This document shows positions 37,206 to 45,786 of a DNA stretch of 64,000 nt, in pieces (positions within the stretch are counted from its first letter, which is position 1; each line of letters begins with the position of its first letter). The notes beneath the pieces are model-generated. The model searched no databases. It saw only the letters and a program-made list of their open reading frames with translations, and was not told the DNA's origin. Where the stretch lies: positions 1-64,000 of the forward strand of contig CASFZG010000001.1 in NCBI GenBank assembly GCA_949299135.1, in the 5' to 3' direction. The position numbers were made by a program, and so were the translations under genes. The DNA is from an uncultured Phascolarctobacterium sp. (lineage in GTDB: Bacteria; Bacillota; Negativicutes; Acidaminococcales; Acidaminococcaceae).

Positions 37206-37267
37206 ACCTTGTTCCCTAAACTGCTACCGTACAATAGCAGTAGTACCAAAGCTGCCCCGCAAAAAAC

Positions 37268-37300
37268 AAAGAGAGCAGCCCGAAAGCCGCTCTCTTTTTT
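37268..37300 (-). terminator. Terminator of the first OmpM gene
   Basis: AGAGAGCGGC and GCTGCTCTCT flank a short loop, 18 nt below the stop at 37318. Confidence 0.8.
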
Positions 37301-37317
37301 GTAAAACTGTTTTGTTA

Positions 37318-38502
37318 TCAGAACATGAAGTACAGTTCGGAGAAGATGGTCTGTGCATCTTCGTTAGTGGTCTGTGCTTCCATATCCCAGTAGTTCACCA
37401 TGCCGACGATGTTCTTGGCAAAGGTGTAGCTTACGCCCACGTTCCAGCCTTTGTAGCCGTCAGCAAAGTATTCGGCATCGGTGGTCGGGTTGATGTAAGC
37501 GCTCGGGCTCTGGTCATAGTAGCCTGCGTGGATGCCGTAGCTGCCCGGAGTATCCGCTTCAGCGCCTTTCCATGCCAGGTCTGCCCACCAGCCGTCTTTA
37601 CCGGCGTTAAAGTATTCTTTATCGCCGCGCATGTATTCGGTAGCAAGGGTAAAATCGCCAAAGCCATAGCTTGCGCCGACGTTCCAAATCTCTTTATCCA
37701 TGTTGGAATTGGTTTTAAAATAGCCAACGTAAGCGTCAACGTCGCCCAAAGCTGCTTCCAAAGTGCCGATGTAAATTCTGTCGTCGCTGTCCAGCAAATT
37801 GGTTTCGTCAACTTCTACGCTGTCGTAAGCCTTACCCGCTGCCGCGGATACTTTAATCTTGTCACCATAGGAAACTTTTGCCATATCCAAATTAGCATCA
37901 AGAATGTTGCCGCTGAAAGTTACTTCGTTATAACGGCCTGCAACAACGTCCAGCCCACCAACGCGGCCTTCTACATAAGCACGGGCAAAGTCGATTTTGT
38001 CATCGCCGGTTTCGTTGGTAAACTCCTGATTGTTTTCAAACATGCCGGTGTAAGCCCAGTCTTCGTTAATCTGGCCGTTTACCCACAGACGGGAACGCAA
38101 AAGACCTTCGTGTCCGTCATGACCAGCAGCATCAGTGTCAACATCACGGTAGGACGCGCGTACTTCGCCGGTAATTTTTACGTTGTCGGCTTTCTTTTCA
38201 AGGTTTGCTACGCGCACACCAAGGCTGTCCAGTTCGTCTGCAAATTCAGCAGCCAGTTTATCAACATTAGCGCCTTTCGCCATTGCTTTGGCAACAATCT
38301 GTGCCATTTCGTAGCGGGTCATCAGCTTATCGCCGCCGTAAGTGCCGTCGGGGTAACCGTCAACCACGCCTTCCGCCGCTAATTTGTTAACAGCGTCGTA
38401 AGCCCAGTGCCCTGCCGGCACATCGCTGAACGGGTTTGCGGCATATGCGCTGGCGGTTACGCCAAGCGCCATAGCCATTGCCAAAACTAAAGATTTTTTC
38501 AT
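37318..38502 (-). CDS. OmpM-type porin with SLH domain (first copy)
   Basis: It has 394 residues from ATG 38502 after AGGAGG. Signal peptide MKKSLVLAMAMALGVTASAYA; one SLH domain (about 22-80: NPFSDVPAGHWAYDAVNKLA.EGVVDGYPDGTYG..LMTRYEMAQ); a coiled-coil stalk (about 80-105, LDSLGVRVANLEKK); then a beta-barrel ending ELYFMF. This is the Negativicutes tether: the SLH binds polyamine-modified peptidoglycan while the barrel spans the outer membrane. Highly similar at the N-terminus to the copy at 57297. Confidence 0.93.
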   Translation of the reverse strand: MKKSLVLAMAMALGVTASAYAANPFSDVPAGHWAYDAVNKLAAEGVVDGYPDGTYGGDKLMTRYEMAQIVAKAMAKGANVDKLAAEFADELDSLGVRVANLEKKADNVKITGEVRASYRDVDTDAAGHDGHEGLLRSRLWVNGQINEDWAYTGMFENNQEFTNETGDDKIDFARAYVEGRVGGLDVVAGRYNEVTFSGNILDANLDMAKVSYGDKIKVSAAAGKAYDSVEVDETNLLDSDDRIYIGTLEAALGDVDAYVGYFKTNSNMDKEIWNVGASYGFGDFTLATEYMRGDKEYFNAGKDGWWADLAWKGAEADTPGSYGIHAGYYDQSPSAYINPTTDAEYFADGYKGWNVGVSYTFAKNIVGMVNYWDMEAQTTNEDAQTIFSELYFMF

Positions 38503-38606
38503 CATGATACCTCCTAAACTTTCGCCGCCTGCCAAACTTCCAACGCGAGTTGCCTTGTTTCCTCCGTTATCCGTTTGGTAGTTGCAGCTTATTTAATACA
38601 TTAGTT

Positions 38607-38635
38607 AGTATACGCTAACTTTTATATTTTGGCAA
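38607..38635 (-). promoter_or_regulatory. Promoter of the first OmpM gene
   Basis: TTGCCA (38635-38630), 17 nt, TATACT (38612-38607); leader of about 98 nt. Confidence 0.8.
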
Positions 38636-38665
38636 GCACTTTTTCAAAAATAATAGCGGCATAAA

Positions 38666-38697
38666 AAATTAAAGCCGGATTTTTACGTCCGGCTTTG
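38666..38697 (-). terminator. Terminator of glmS
   Basis: AAAGCCGGA, 8-nt loop, TCCGGCTTT then AATTTTTTAT on the minus strand. Confidence 0.85.
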
Positions 38698-38708
38698 GTA
38701 AATACTAA

Positions 38709-40538
38709 TTATTCAACTGTTACGGATTTGGCAAGGTTGCGCGGTTTGTCCACGTCGCAGCCGCGGGTAAGCGCTGCGTAGTAAGCGAGTAACTGCAAAG
38801 GCAGTACCGCCAAAAGCGGTGCCAGTTCCTTGCCCGCACGCGGAATGTAAATAACATGGTCGGCGTATTTGGCAATGCTGTCGTCGCCTTCCAGCGCAAT
38901 GGCAATAACCATCGCTTCACGCGCTTTTACTTCCTGCAAATTGCTTACGGTCTTATCGTAAACGTCTTCCTGCGTTGCCAGCACAATTACGGGCACGCCT
39001 TCAACAATCAGTGCCAGCGTGCCGTGTTTCAGCTCGCCTGCTGCATACGCTTCAGCGTGGATGTAGCTGATTTCCTTCAGCTTCAGCGCGCCTTCAAGGG
39101 CAACGGCATAGTCAAGGCTGCGTCCGAGGAAGAACGCATCAAGGCAGCTGCCATAGTTGCGGGCAAACACTTTAATCTGGTCAACATTTTCCAGCATATC
39201 GTGCAGGTGTTCAGGCACTTTGTGCAGGCCTTCCGCCAGTTCTGCGGCTTTCGCATCGCTAAGCGTCCCGCGTAAGCGGCCAACATAAACAGCAAGCATA
39301 AGCATTACCAAAAGCTGCGTGGTGTAAGCCTTGGTGGAAGCTACTGCAATTTCAGGGCCTGCATAGGTGTAAACAACCTGGTCCGCCTCGCGCGCGATGG
39401 AAGAACCAACAACATTGGTAACGGCCAAAGTGCGGCTGCCAAGGCGTTTTGCTTCTTTCAAAGCTGCCAGTGTATCAATGGTTTCGCCGCTCTGGCTGAT
39501 AACGATGGTCAGGCAGTTGGCGTCAACAATCGGGTTGCGGTAACGGAATTCGCTGGCGATGTCCACTTCAACAGGGATGCGCGCCAGATTTTCCAGATAA
39601 TATTTGCCGACGATACCGGCATGGTAAGCCGTGCCGCAGGCTACGATAAAGATTTTGCTGATGCCGGTAAAGTCCTCGGCAGTCCAGCCAAGCTCGGCAA
39701 AGTTGATTTCAGTGCCGTTTTCTGCGAGGCGGCCGCGCATGGTGTCTTTAATGGCTTTCGGCTGTTCGTAAATTTCTTTCAGCATAAAATGCTCAAACCC
39801 GCCTTTTTCGGCAGCTTCAGCATTCCAGTTAACTTCAAATACTTTTTTGGTAATCGGCGTGCCGTTAATGTCCTGCACCCAAACGCCTTCTTTGGTAACG
39901 GTGGCAATTTCACCGTCGCTCATAATGTAGGTGCGGCGCGTTTTGGCAATAATCGCCGGAATATCGGACGCGATAAAGTTTTCGCCCTCGCCCAGGCCGA
40001 TGATGAGCGGGTTGTCCTTTTTGGTGCAGATGAGTTTATCAGGCTCGGCCTTGCACATAAATACCAGGCTGTAAGAGCCTTCGATTACCCTTAAAACTTT
40101 TTTAACGGCTTCTTCCATGTCGCCGTCGTAAAAATCAGCAAACAGATGAGCCACAATTTCCGTATCGGTGTCGGAAGCAAACTTCTGCCCTTTGGCGATA
40201 AGCTGCTCCTTCAGCATCAGATAGTTTTCGATAATGCCGTTGTGTACGACAACAAAATCGCCGCTTTCGTCCGTATGCGGATGCGAATTGCGGTCGCTCG
40301 GGCGGCCGTGCGTAGCCCAGCGCGTATGGCCGATGCCCATGCAGCCTTCCGGCATTCTGCCTTCCAGCTTCTGGCGCAGCGCGTCAAGGCGTCCAACGCA
40401 TTTTTCCACGCGGATGCCGTCTTTTTCGTAAACGGCGATACCGGCGGAATCATAACCGCGGTACTCCAGCTTGCTCATGCCGTGCAGCAAAAAGGGCGCT
40501 GCCTGTGCGTTGCCTACGTAACCAACAATACCACACAT
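38709..40538 (-). CDS. glmS: Glutamine-fructose-6-phosphate aminotransferase
   Basis: Makes glucosamine-6-phosphate for cell-wall precursors. It has 609 residues: N-terminal glutaminase starting MCGIVGYVG with the catalytic Cys2, then two SIS isomerase domains (SQSGETIDTLAAL, ASTKAYTTQL) and the C-terminal DKPRNLAKSVTVE. AGGAGG ribosome site. Controlled by the ribozyme upstream; next to glmM, which uses its product. Confidence 0.97.
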   Translation of the reverse strand: MCGIVGYVGNAQAAPFLLHGMSKLEYRGYDSAGIAVYEKDGIRVEKCVGRLDALRQKLEGRMPEGCMGIGHTRWATHGRPSDRNSHPHTDESGDFVVVHNGIIENYLMLKEQLIAKGQKFASDTDTEIVAHLFADFYDGDMEEAVKKVLRVIEGSYSLVFMCKAEPDKLICTKKDNPLIIGLGEGENFIASDIPAIIAKTRRTYIMSDGEIATVTKEGVWVQDINGTPITKKVFEVNWNAEAAEKGGFEHFMLKEIYEQPKAIKDTMRGRLAENGTEINFAELGWTAEDFTGISKIFIVACGTAYHAGIVGKYYLENLARIPVEVDIASEFRYRNPIVDANCLTIVISQSGETIDTLAALKEAKRLGSRTLAVTNVVGSSIAREADQVVYTYAGPEIAVASTKAYTTQLLVMLMLAVYVGRLRGTLSDAKAAELAEGLHKVPEHLHDMLENVDQIKVFARNYGSCLDAFFLGRSLDYAVALEGALKLKEISYIHAEAYAAGELKHGTLALIVEGVPVIVLATQEDVYDKTVSNLQEVKAREAMVIAIALEGDDSIAKYADHVIYIPRAGKELAPLLAVLPLQLLAYYAALTRGCDVDKPRNLAKSVTVE

Positions 40539-40569
40539 ATATAAATCCTCCTAAAGGTTATTTGCCAGT

Positions 40570-40705
40570 TCTGCCGCAGCTGTTTTATCCCCCATGTTGC
40601 CACGGGGCTTTGTCAGTCTGCTTACGGCCTGCAGCCGGCCGGGAGGCACCCGCTGACTACTCGATAAACCTCCGCCTCGTCTGCCGCTTTGGCGGCACAT
40701 GCGCT
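40570..40705 (-). promoter_or_regulatory. glmS ribozyme
   Basis: The minus strand matches the ribozyme core: AA|GCGC at the cleavage site (between 40705 and 40704), then GACGAGGCGGAGGTTTATCG, then TCAGCGGGTGCCTCCCGGCCG and GGCCGTAAGC. P1 is the hairpin TGCCGCC-AAAG-CGGCA. Glucosamine-6-phosphate acts as cofactor, so glmS mRNA is cut when product is plentiful. Confidence 0.93.
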
Positions 40706-40720
40706 TGAAATATACATTTT

Positions 40721-40753
40721 GTGCCGCACAGGCCTGGCTGTCCCATGCGGCAC
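40721..40753 (-). promoter_or_regulatory. Hairpin just 5' of the ribozyme cleavage site
   Basis: GTGCCGCA (40753-40746) pairs with TGCGGCAC (40728-40721). The downstream arm GCGGCAC is also complementary to the ribozyme P1 strand GTGCCGC (40698-40692), so two folds are possible. Confidence 0.65.
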
Positions 40754-40767
40754 CATTGCATCAATTT

Positions 40768-40796
40768 ATTTTACTATATTTTTAGAATGCGGTCAA
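40768..40796 (-). promoter_or_regulatory. Promoter of glmS
   Basis: TTGACC (40796-40791), 17 nt, TAAAAT (40773-40768). Confidence 0.75.
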
Positions 40797-40803
40797 TGTT
40801 AAA

Positions 40804-42144
40804 TCAGCCTAACTCGCGGGTAACAACCTCGCCAATAGCGCCGACGATGTTCTCCAGACGCTCCTGCACGGGGCCTTCCGCCATAATGCGGATTAACGGC
40901 TCGGTGCCGGACGCGCGCACAAGGATTTGCCCGTTGTCGCCCAGCTCGTCCTGATATTTTTTGATGATTTCTTTAATGGCTTCGTTGTCTTCCCAGCCGT
41001 ATTTATCCTTAACGCGCACGTTAAGTAAAATCTGCGGGAATTTTGTCATCAGCGCGCCCAGCTCGGACAGGCGTTTGTTGTTTTTAACCATTGCGCCGAG
41101 TAACTGAACCGCCGTCAAAATGCCGTCGCCGGTTTTGGCGTATTTACTGAAAATAATGTGCCCGCTCTGCTCGCCGCCGATGCTGTAACCGCCGCGCAAC
41201 ATTTCTTCCAGCACGTAACGGTCGCCGACGTTGGTTTTTACGCAGCGCCCGCCGTGTTCAGCCATCGCCTTATGCAGGCCCACATTGCTCATAACGGTCG
41301 TTACCAGCACATTGTCGTGCAGCTCTTTCTTCTTCATCAGCTCCAAAGCGCAGATAAGCATAATCTGGTCGCCGTCCAGCGCTTTGCCGTTTTCGTCTAC
41401 AGCTAAGCAGCGGTCGGCGTCGCCGTCGTTGGCAATACCCACGTCAGCGCCTTCTTCCAGCACTTTGGCCTGCAAAGCCTCAAGGTGTGTGCTGCCGCAG
41501 CCGTTGTTAATGTTAATCCCGTTAGGGTTATTAAAAATGGTAATAACCTGCGCGCCCAAAGTACGCAGAATTACCGGCGCAATCAGGCTGTTCGCGCCGT
41601 TGGAGCAGTCCATGACAACCTTTAAGCCGTTCAGCTTGGTCGGTGCGCTGGCAATGATGTGGTCAATGTAAAGCTTGTCCATTTCTCCTTCGTTAATCAC
41701 ACGTCCGACGGAAGAACCGCGCGGGTTTTTGCTGCTGTCGTGTTCGGCGGCAACCATGGCTTCAATCTCGTCCTCAACGGCGTCAGGCAGCTTGTGCCCC
41801 GTCTGCGAAAAGAATTTAATGCCGTTGTCCTCAAACGGGTTATGCGAAGCAGAAATTACCGCACCCGCATTGGCGTGCAGTTTGCTGGTTAAGTACGAAA
41901 CAGCCGGCGTCGGAATAACGCCCAAAAGATGCGCATCGCCGCCCGCAGAGCAGATGCCAGCAGCCAGAGCAGCCTCCAGCATCGTGCCGCTTAAACGTGT
42001 GTCGCGCCCGATGATGATTTTAGGGTTGCGCGTTTCCCTGCCGAAGTAGGAAGCAGCCGCGCGCCCCAGCTTAAACGCCAGCTCCGGGGTCAGCTCCACG
42101 TTAGCCACGCCGCGGACGCCGTCAGTACCAAATAAACGAGCCAT
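40804..42144 (-). CDS. glmM: Phosphoglucosamine mutase
   Basis: Converts glucosamine-6-P to glucosamine-1-P. It has 446 residues, with the phosphoserine loop VISASHNPFEDNG, the metal loop DGDADRC, the sugar loop GGEQSGH and the phosphate-binding RASGTEPLIRIM. ATG after GGAGG. Lies in the conserved cdaA-cdaR-glmM order with one gene inserted. Confidence 0.96.
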   Translation of the reverse strand: MARLFGTDGVRGVANVELTPELAFKLGRAAASYFGRETRNPKIIIGRDTRLSGTMLEAALAAGICSAGGDAHLLGVIPTPAVSYLTSKLHANAGAVISASHNPFEDNGIKFFSQTGHKLPDAVEDEIEAMVAAEHDSSKNPRGSSVGRVINEGEMDKLYIDHIIASAPTKLNGLKVVMDCSNGANSLIAPVILRTLGAQVITIFNNPNGININNGCGSTHLEALQAKVLEEGADVGIANDGDADRCLAVDENGKALDGDQIMLICALELMKKKELHDNVLVTTVMSNVGLHKAMAEHGGRCVKTNVGDRYVLEEMLRGGYSIGGEQSGHIIFSKYAKTGDGILTAVQLLGAMVKNNKRLSELGALMTKFPQILLNVRVKDKYGWEDNEAIKEIIKKYQDELGDNGQILVRASGTEPLIRIMAEGPVQERLENIVGAIGEVVTRELG

Positions 42145-42192
42145 TATAAAAACCTCCAGTATATGTAAAGTTTAAATCAATTTGCCGCAAGT

Positions 42193-42221
42193 ATTATAGC
42201 AGGCTTTCGCCGATTTAGCAA
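42193..42221 (-). promoter_or_regulatory. Internal promoter of glmM
   Basis: TTGCTA (42221-42216), 17 nt, TATAAT (42198-42193), so glmM can be expressed without the genes upstream. Confidence 0.7.
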
Positions 42222-42223
42222 TA

Positions 42224-43822
42224 TCAAAAGGGTGCAAAGCGCGCCATAACCGCACGCGCCACGTGATAACCGTCCAGCGCCGCACTCATGATGCCGCCCG
42301 CGTAGCCCGCGCCTTCGCCGCAGGGGTACAGCCCCTTGTGCGATACGGACTGTTTATCGTCGCCGCGCATAATACGCAGAGGCGCGCTGGTGCGTGTTTC
42401 AACGCCTGTTAAAAGTGCGCCGCCGTCGTCAAAACCGGTTAAACGCTGCCCAAAAGCCTGTATGCCGCCGCGCAGGGTTGATGTTACGTATTCCGGCAGC
42501 ACGACGTTTAAATCGCATGCTTTTATACCGGGGCGGCAGCTTGGGTTCACAAGGCTTTCCACGCTCGGCGCTGTGCCGTCCAGAAAGGTTTTAAAATTCT
42601 GCGCCGGTGCGTAATAATTACCGCCGCCTGCTTTAAACGCCAAACGCTCCCATTTGCGCTGAAACTCCACGCCGTCGAGCGCGTTATGCCCAAAATCGTC
42701 CGGCGTTACGTTAACTACTAAAGCGCTGTTGGCAATGCCGCTGTCGCGCTTGTACATGCTCATGCCGTTAACAACCACGCCGCCCGTTTCGCTGGCAGCG
42801 CCAACCACCTGCCCGCCGGGGCACATGCAAAACGAATACGCCGTGCGGCTGCTGTCCGGGCGGTGCCACACAACGGCATAATCCGCCGCGCCAAGTTTGG
42901 CATGCCCTGCAAAACTGCCGTACTGTGCACGGTCAATCAGCTCCTGCGGGTGTTCAATGCGCACGCCAATGGCAAAAGCCTTCGCCTCCACGGCGATTTT
43001 ATGCTGCGCCAGCACTTCGTAAGTATCGCGCGCGCTATGCCCGCACGCCAAAATCACAGCCGGTGCGTAAATCTTTTCGCCCGTCTGCGTAATTACGCCC
43101 TTAACGGCGTTGTCTTCAACAATAAAGTCAGCGGCGCGCGTTTCAAAATGGATTTCGCCGCCCAGCTCACAAATCATTTTATTTAAACCGGCCACCATGG
43201 CACGCAGCTTGTCCGTACCGACGTGAGGCTTCTGCTCCCACAGGATTTCCTCCGGCGCGCCGGCCTGTACAAACAGTTTTAAAATATTGTTCATCACGGG
43301 GTCGTTAACGCGCGTCGTCAGCTTGCCGTCGCTGAAGGTGCCTGCGCCGCCCTCGCCAAACTGCACATTGCTGTCGGGGTTAAACTCACCCTTTTGCCAA
43401 AAACGCTGCACGTCATCAACGCGTGCGGCTATTTTTTTGCCGCGTTCCAATAAAAGCGGCTTGTAGCCGTAGCGTGCCAGCTCCAAAGCGGCAACCAAAC
43501 CGGCAGGCCCCGCGCCGATAACAACCGGGCGCTCGGTAATCTTCTCCTCGCCCATCAGCGGCGGCGCTGCTTTTTCTTCCTTAAAGCGCGTAACGTCCTT
43601 ATCGAGCAGCAGGCGGTTTACAAGGCGTGCCGGTGCGTCTAGCTCCGCCAGCAGGTGGTAGTTGATAACGATGTTGCTTTTGCGCCTGGCATCCACCGCG
43701 CGGCGCAAAACACGCACCTTGCCCAAATCCTGCTTTTTAACGCCCAGCTTGCGGGCAGCGGCCTCTTTCAGCGTCTGCTCGCCCGTCAGGCTAATCCTTA
43801 CATTATTTATCCTTAAAAGCAT
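42224..43822 (-). CDS. FAD-dependent dehydrogenase of the COG2509 type
   Basis: It has 532 residues. An N-terminal domain of about 95 residues (LKEAAARKLGVKKQDLGKVRVLRRAVDARRK) precedes a FAD-binding Rossmann motif VIGAGPAGLVAALELA at about 99; also seen are ERGKK, the conserved QFGEGGAGTFSDGKLTTR and a late YPCGEGAGYAGGI FAD-contact motif. Widespread but poorly characterised. Here it separates cdaR from glmM, 11 nt after cdaR, so it is expressed with c-di-AMP synthesis genes. Confidence 0.88.
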   Translation of the reverse strand: MLLRINNVRISLTGEQTLKEAAARKLGVKKQDLGKVRVLRRAVDARRKSNIVINYHLLAELDAPARLVNRLLLDKDVTRFKEEKAAPPLMGEEKITERPVVIGAGPAGLVAALELARYGYKPLLLERGKKIAARVDDVQRFWQKGEFNPDSNVQFGEGGAGTFSDGKLTTRVNDPVMNNILKLFVQAGAPEEILWEQKPHVGTDKLRAMVAGLNKMICELGGEIHFETRAADFIVEDNAVKGVITQTGEKIYAPAVILACGHSARDTYEVLAQHKIAVEAKAFAIGVRIEHPQELIDRAQYGSFAGHAKLGAADYAVVWHRPDSSRTAYSFCMCPGGQVVGAASETGGVVVNGMSMYKRDSGIANSALVVNVTPDDFGHNALDGVEFQRKWERLAFKAGGGNYYAPAQNFKTFLDGTAPSVESLVNPSCRPGIKACDLNVVLPEYVTSTLRGGIQAFGQRLTGFDDGGALLTGVETRTSAPLRIMRGDDKQSVSHKGLYPCGEGAGYAGGIMSAALDGYHVARAVMARFAPF

Positions 43823-43833
43823 TTATCTCTCCG

Positions 43834-44745
43834 TTATTCGGTTACAAAACTTACCCTTACCCTTTTAGTGTCGCTCATTACCTTATCGGGCAAATCAAGC
43901 TCTACTTCAATCGTTCCGTCCGAGCGCATTCTGCTCAAATCCACTTCTTTGGTGTGGATGGAAACCATGCTGTGCGCCACGGAAGGCTCTGCCAGAATGC
44001 TTACCTTTTCAGGGTCGCTCACGGCTTTCACCAGTTTTCTGCCGTCGGCAAGCTCGCCCGTCATGCTTACAACCACCGGCAGCTCCGTGCTTATCATCTG
44101 GCGCACCAGGCTTGCCTTAATGCTTACGTCGCCCGGCTCAATCACCAAATCGTGCATTTCCGCGCCCGTATCACTAATGGCAACCAGATGGCTCTGCATT
44201 TCAAAATCGCGCTGCTTTTCGCTTACGTCAACCGGCGCGACAACTTTCACCATGGAATCAAGCCTGTGCCCCGCACCGCGCACCGTAACCGTTTCCGGCT
44301 CGATGGACTGCCTGCTCAGGGCATAATCGTTGGAAGGCAGGCCGATAACAACCGTTTCTACCGGCATCGTCCTTTCGCCTATTTTATCAAGATACAGGTA
44401 AATGTTGTTGGGGTTAACCTCTACAACCTGCCCTTCAGGGAACTCGGCATTAACATGCACATTCTGCTGGCCTACTTCAAGCCCCGCGCAGTCGATATAA
44501 GCCGTTACCTCTTTATCGGTAACGCCGCCGACAACGCTGCGCTGCCCGGTAACTTTAACCTTTACGTTATCCGGAGCGTTCAGCACAACCATGTCCTCCG
44601 CAACATTGCGCTGCTGTAATTTAACCACAAAATCGCGCTCAATCACGGGGTTCTGCTCGCTCATAACATAAAGCCACAATCCGCAGGCAACAAACAAGGT
44701 GACGATACGCGGAATTAAATTCTCACGCTCGAAAAACTGCTTCAT
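43834..44745 (-). CDS. cdaR: CdaA regulatory protein CdaR (YbbR domains)
   Basis: It has 303 residues: one N-terminal membrane helix (about 12-30, RIVTLFVACGLWLYVMSEQNPV) followed by about three YbbR repeats with the recurring pattern P(D/E)xVxVxGxxxxV. Extracytoplasmic regulator of CdaA. Start overlaps the cdaA stop as ATGA. Confidence 0.92.
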   Translation of the reverse strand: MKQFFERENLIPRIVTLFVACGLWLYVMSEQNPVIERDFVVKLQQRNVAEDMVVLNAPDNVKVKVTGQRSVVGGVTDKEVTAYIDCAGLEVGQQNVHVNAEFPEGQVVEVNPNNIYLYLDKIGERTMPVETVVIGLPSNDYALSRQSIEPETVTVRGAGHRLDSMVKVVAPVDVSEKQRDFEMQSHLVAISDTGAEMHDLVIEPGDVSIKASLVRQMISTELPVVVSMTGELADGRKLVKAVSDPEKVSILAEPSVAHSMVSIHTKEVDLSRMRSDGTIEVELDLPDKVMSDTKRVRVSFVTE

Positions 44746-45584
44746 TTTTTGTCACCTCTTAATTCGTCTATTTTTTCACGGATAACCTGTTTAAAATCTG
44801 CCTTGGGGCGCGTAATGGAAGCCTTTAAAAACTCCTTCACGTCGTCCGCCGTTAAATAACGCTGCAGAGTGCCGTTGCGCGCAAGGGAAATCGTGCCCGT
44901 TTCCTCGCTGACAACAAGGATAACGGCGTCGGACTGCTCCGAAATGCCCAGCGCGGCACGGTGGCGCGTGCCAAGCTCCTGGCTTAAATTGCGCATCTCC
45001 GTCAGCGGAAGTAAGCAGCTTGCTGCAGCAATGCGGTTGCCGCGGATTATTACCGCGCCGTCATGCAGCGGCGTGTCTTTTTCAAAAATGTTCAGCAAAA
45101 GGCTGTCGCTGATGATACCGTCAATAGCGACGCCCGTTTCGATGCGTTCTTCAAGGCCGATTTCGCGCTCGATAACAATCAAAGCGCCCAGCTTGCGGCG
45201 GCCCATAACAACGGCGGCAGAAGTAATGGAGTTAACCATTTCGTCAACCTCGTACTCATCCAGTTCGCCGTGCTTGCGGAACAAACGCCCGCGGCCAATC
45301 TGCTCCAGCGCGCGGCGCAGCTCCGGCTGGAATACAATCGGCAGCGCAACTATCAGCACCGTCATGCTTTTTTCCAGCACCCAGCTGATAACATGCAAAT
45401 TAAGCCAGCGGCTGATAAACATAATCGCGCCCAGCGTTAAGAGGCCTTTAACAAGCACCGCGGCCCTGGTGTTTTTCAGCATTAAGTATATTCTGAAAAG
45501 AAAATACGCCACCACCAAAATATCTATCACATCAAGGATGCCGATGGTTTTGATGAGGCTGTTAATATTCGTCAGCAAAAACAT
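44742..45584 (-). CDS. cdaA: Diadenylate cyclase CdaA
   Basis: Makes c-di-AMP from two ATP. It has 280 residues: three N-terminal membrane helices (about 10-80) and a DAC domain with the catalytic DGA in PLHDGAVIIRGNRI and RHR in LGTRHRAALGISE. The start is ATG 45584, one codon inside a GTG. c-di-AMP controls turgor and potassium, and in Bacillus CdaA is inhibited by GlmM, encoded downstream here. Confidence 0.95.
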   Translation of the reverse strand: MFLLTNINSLIKTIGILDVIDILVVAYFLFRIYLMLKNTRAAVLVKGLLTLGAIMFISRWLNLHVISWVLEKSMTVLIVALPIVFQPELRRALEQIGRGRLFRKHGELDEYEVDEMVNSITSAAVVMGRRKLGALIVIEREIGLEERIETGVAIDGIISDSLLLNIFEKDTPLHDGAVIIRGNRIAAASCLLPLTEMRNLSQELGTRHRAALGISEQSDAVILVVSEETGTISLARNGTLQRYLTADDVKEFLKASITRPKADFKQVIREKIDELRGDKK

Positions 45585-45721
45585 CACCCATTTCGTAAAA
45601 ATACTACCATTATTATATCAAACATAACATTTATATTCCACGCCGTGGGGATATATTTTTAAAATTTTTCGCAAAGTTAAAATCTGGGCTGCTCAAAAGC
45701 GCAAAAAACTTTTTTACAAAC

Positions 45722-45750
45722 TTGCCATTTGCAGCAAAAAACATTAAAAT
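45722..45750 (+). promoter_or_regulatory. Promoter of uraA
   Basis: TTGCCA, 17 nt, TAAAAT; 37 nt before the ATG. The 45588-45720 side is AT-rich and also holds a cdaA-directed TATAAT near 45618. Confidence 0.65.
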
Positions 45751-45786
45751 ATTATAGGTTTAAAAAACAGAAAAGAGGTTATGTGC

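Noticed and set aside
37087-38382. 431-residue open frame antisense to the first OmpM
   Set aside because: Shadow of the porin gene; begins in a pyrimidine tract that mimics hydrophobic residues.
45587-45627. Plus-strand frame over cdaA promoter (44869-45627)
   Set aside because: Antisense shadow of cdaA with low-complexity Ser/Thr/Arg content.
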